A program made the position numbers and the translations under genes. From contig OY787448.1 in the NCBI GenBank assembly GCA_963678855.1, positions 1,178,001 through 1,242,000 on the forward strand: a DNA stretch of 64,000 bases, given 5' to 3'. The stretch's first letter is position 1. Each line of letters opens with the position of its first letter. The DNA is from F22 sp963678855. GTDB lineage: Bacteria; Bacteroidota; Bacteroidia; Bacteroidales; Bacteroidaceae. This document shows positions 63,136-64,000 of this stretch, in pieces. A model generated the notes under the pieces. That model did not search any database and was not told the DNA's origin. It was given only the letters and a program-made list of their open reading frames with translations.

Positions 63136-63155
63136 CAATAATAAAAATAACGATT

Positions 63156-63467
63156 ATGCTGATATTCAACACTACTTATCAAGTAAGCGAAGCACATGCT
63201 CGCAATTTCCTTATTTGGCTTACACAGTCATATATCCCTGCTGTTTTAGACTTTGGTCTATTGAAAGAGCCACGTCTTGCTGAAGTACTATCTCATGGTG
63301 CACAAGAAAATGGCCGCACATATACTCTTCAATTTGAAGTTGAAGATAGTGTAAAGCTACATACATGGCACAACGAGCAAGCTACTAACCTCAACGCTGA
63401 ATTAGTAGGCATGTTTAAAGAAGAAGTCGTAGGCTTCCCTACACTAATGGAAAAGATGGAACTATAA
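63156..63467 (+). CDS. DUF4286 family protein
   Basis: A 103-residue protein of the small DUF4286 family, recognised by its length, the mixed beta/alpha composition and its place next to ruvC, which is conserved in Bacteroidales. The start is the ATG at 63156 (MLIFNTTYQV), 20 bases after a promoter box; an in-frame Met at 63114 lies before that box. It looks like a ferredoxin-like or dimeric alpha/beta fold, with EVEDSVKLHTWHNEQA near 66-81. Function is unknown. ruvC follows 2 bases after its stop. Confidence 0.8.
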   Translation: MLIFNTTYQVSEAHARNFLIWLTQSYIPAVLDFGLLKEPRLAEVLSHGAQENGRTYTLQFEVEDSVKLHTWHNEQATNLNAELVGMFKEEVVGFPTLMEKMEL

Positions 63468-63469
63468 AC

Positions 63470-64000
63470 ATGGTCCGAAAGAACACACCCAAAGAAAGAA
63501 TCATTTTAGGCATTGACCCTGGTACAACTATCATGGGTTATGGCGTATTGCGCATCATAGGCAACAAGCCTGAAATGATTGCTATGGGGGTGATTGATTT
63601 GCGCAAATATGGAGATCACTATCTAAAATTGCGCCGTATAGCTGAGCGTGTCTCTAGCATCATCGATAGTTTTCTTCCAGATGAAGTGGCTATTGAGGCA
63701 CCTTTCTTTGGCAAGAACGTACAAAGCATGCTGAAACTAGGACGTGCACAAGGTGTCGCTATGGCCATGGCATTGATGCGTGATATCCCAATTACGGAAT
63801 ATGCGCCTCTTAAAATAAAGATGGCCATCACTGGCAAAGGGCAAGCAACTAAAGAACAAGTGGCGGATATGCTGCAACGCATGCTCAATATCCCCCCAAA
63901 AAAGATGCCTGAGCATCTAGATGCCACAGATGGTCTAGCTGCAGCTTATTGCCATTTCTTACAAAGTGGCCGTCCTCAAACTGAAAAGGCCTACGGAAGT
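63470..64000 (+). CDS. ruvC: Holliday junction resolvase RuvC, 3' end outside window
   Basis: The frame opens at ATG 63470 and is still open at the window end, giving 177 residues with no stop. RuvC cuts Holliday junctions with RuvAB. The first catalytic Asp is in LGIDPGTT (residues 13-20), the Glu in AIEAPFFGKN near 74-83, and the C-terminal acidic residues in DATDGLAAAYCH near 150-161. The QSMLKLGRAQG helix is also characteristic. Full-length RuvC in this group is about 185-190 residues, so only a short tail is missing. It starts 2 bases after the DUF4286 gene. Confidence 0.95.
   Translation, partial: MVRKNTPKERIILGIDPGTTIMGYGVLRIIGNKPEMIAMGVIDLRKYGDHYLKLRRIAERVSSIIDSFLPDEVAIEAPFFGKNVQSMLKLGRAQGVAMAMALMRDIPITEYAPLKIKMAITGKGQATKEQVADMLQRMLNIPPKKMPEHLDATDGLAAAYCHFLQSGRPQTEKAYGS

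Larger units (their letters stand above)
62592..63155. other. gap with decayed gene relic and hairpin
   Basis: No intact gene lies in these 564 bases. A perfect 14-base stem (62714-62727 with 62732-62745, loop TCTC) is preceded, in the minus direction, by a 33-codon relic at 62751-62852. The relic encodes a hydrophobic segment (PIVVFMGIIVFIKFQ) and a basic tail, and ends with a stop right at the hairpin. The rest, 62853-63127, is AT-rich with no clear signal. A -7 box TATCTTTG at 63128-63135 (+) serves the DUF4286 gene. Confidence 0.45.

Overview
The window looks like chromosomal core DNA from a member of the Bacteroidales (Bacteroidota), probably close to Bacteroidaceae or Porphyromonadaceae. 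Three things support this. Many promoters fit the Bacteroides pattern, a TAnnTTTG box about 20 bases downstream of TTTG. Lineage-typical families are present: GldH, a RicT-like PSP1 protein, DUF6048, DUF4286, S46 dipeptidyl-peptidases, a hybrid two-component regulator beside a GH2 enzyme, and an outer-membrane barrel with a carboxypeptidase-regulatory-like domain. The gene order purH-mreBCD-mrdA-rodA is also typical. No IS element, prophage, CRISPR array or rRNA operon was seen.

Layout. 1-3.4 kb: the end of a DUF6048 gene, apbE, a structured intergenic element, an HU-like gene, doxX, an ankyrin-like relic and tRNA-Arg(CCG). 3.5-10.1 kb (+): rsfS, ftsH, cdsA, holB, ricT, gldH, covering ribosome silencing, membrane proteolysis, phospholipid synthesis, the clamp loader and a lipoprotein. 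10.1-17.5 kb (-): purH and the elongation machinery mreB, mreC, mreD, mrdA (PBP2), rodA. 17.5-24 kb (-): rsmI, a coiled-coil lipoprotein, a HAD phosphatase, an ABC-F ATPase and an M13 peptidase, closely spaced. 24-26.6 kb (+): tdk, an AI-2E family permease and a tandem pair of tRNA-Lys(TTT) genes. 26.6-40 kb: D-lactate dehydrogenase, a C1B cysteine peptidase, a helix-hairpin-helix envelope protein, a barrel protein, a secreted thioredoxin-like protein, a DUF4369-like lipoprotein and a DPP7-like/DPP11-like pair. 40-50.5 kb: glmS, rfbB, mdh, trxA divergent from oxyR, then xseB, ilvE, trmB, mrp, a PhnA-like gene and folA. 50.5-64 kb: an Lrp/AsnC regulator, an M64 peptidase, a nucleoside-recognition-type membrane protein, a long non-coding stretch, a hybrid two-component regulator divergent from a GH2 beta-galactosidase, a small membrane protein, a decayed gap, a DUF4286 gene and a 3'-truncated ruvC.

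Working together. The window carries much of the machinery for rod-shape and envelope synthesis (MreBCD, PBP2, RodA, GlmS, CdsA, RfbB). It also has a strong exported-peptidase theme (M13, C1B, S46 twice, M64), which suggests growth on peptides. trxA and oxyR share a promoter region and form a redox unit. The regulator beside the GH2 enzyme is probably its sensor.

The most unusual signals are non-coding. Two intergenic elements (1573-1732 and 40114-40206) each contain inverted repeats interleaved in the order A-B-A'-B', which can form a pseudoknot or alternative hairpins rather than an ordinary terminator. Other points worth a look are a duplicated tRNA-Lys unit carrying its own promoter and terminator, the overlapping trxA/oxyR promoters, several gene relics, and the barrel-like protein with a ComEA-type DNA-binding motif.
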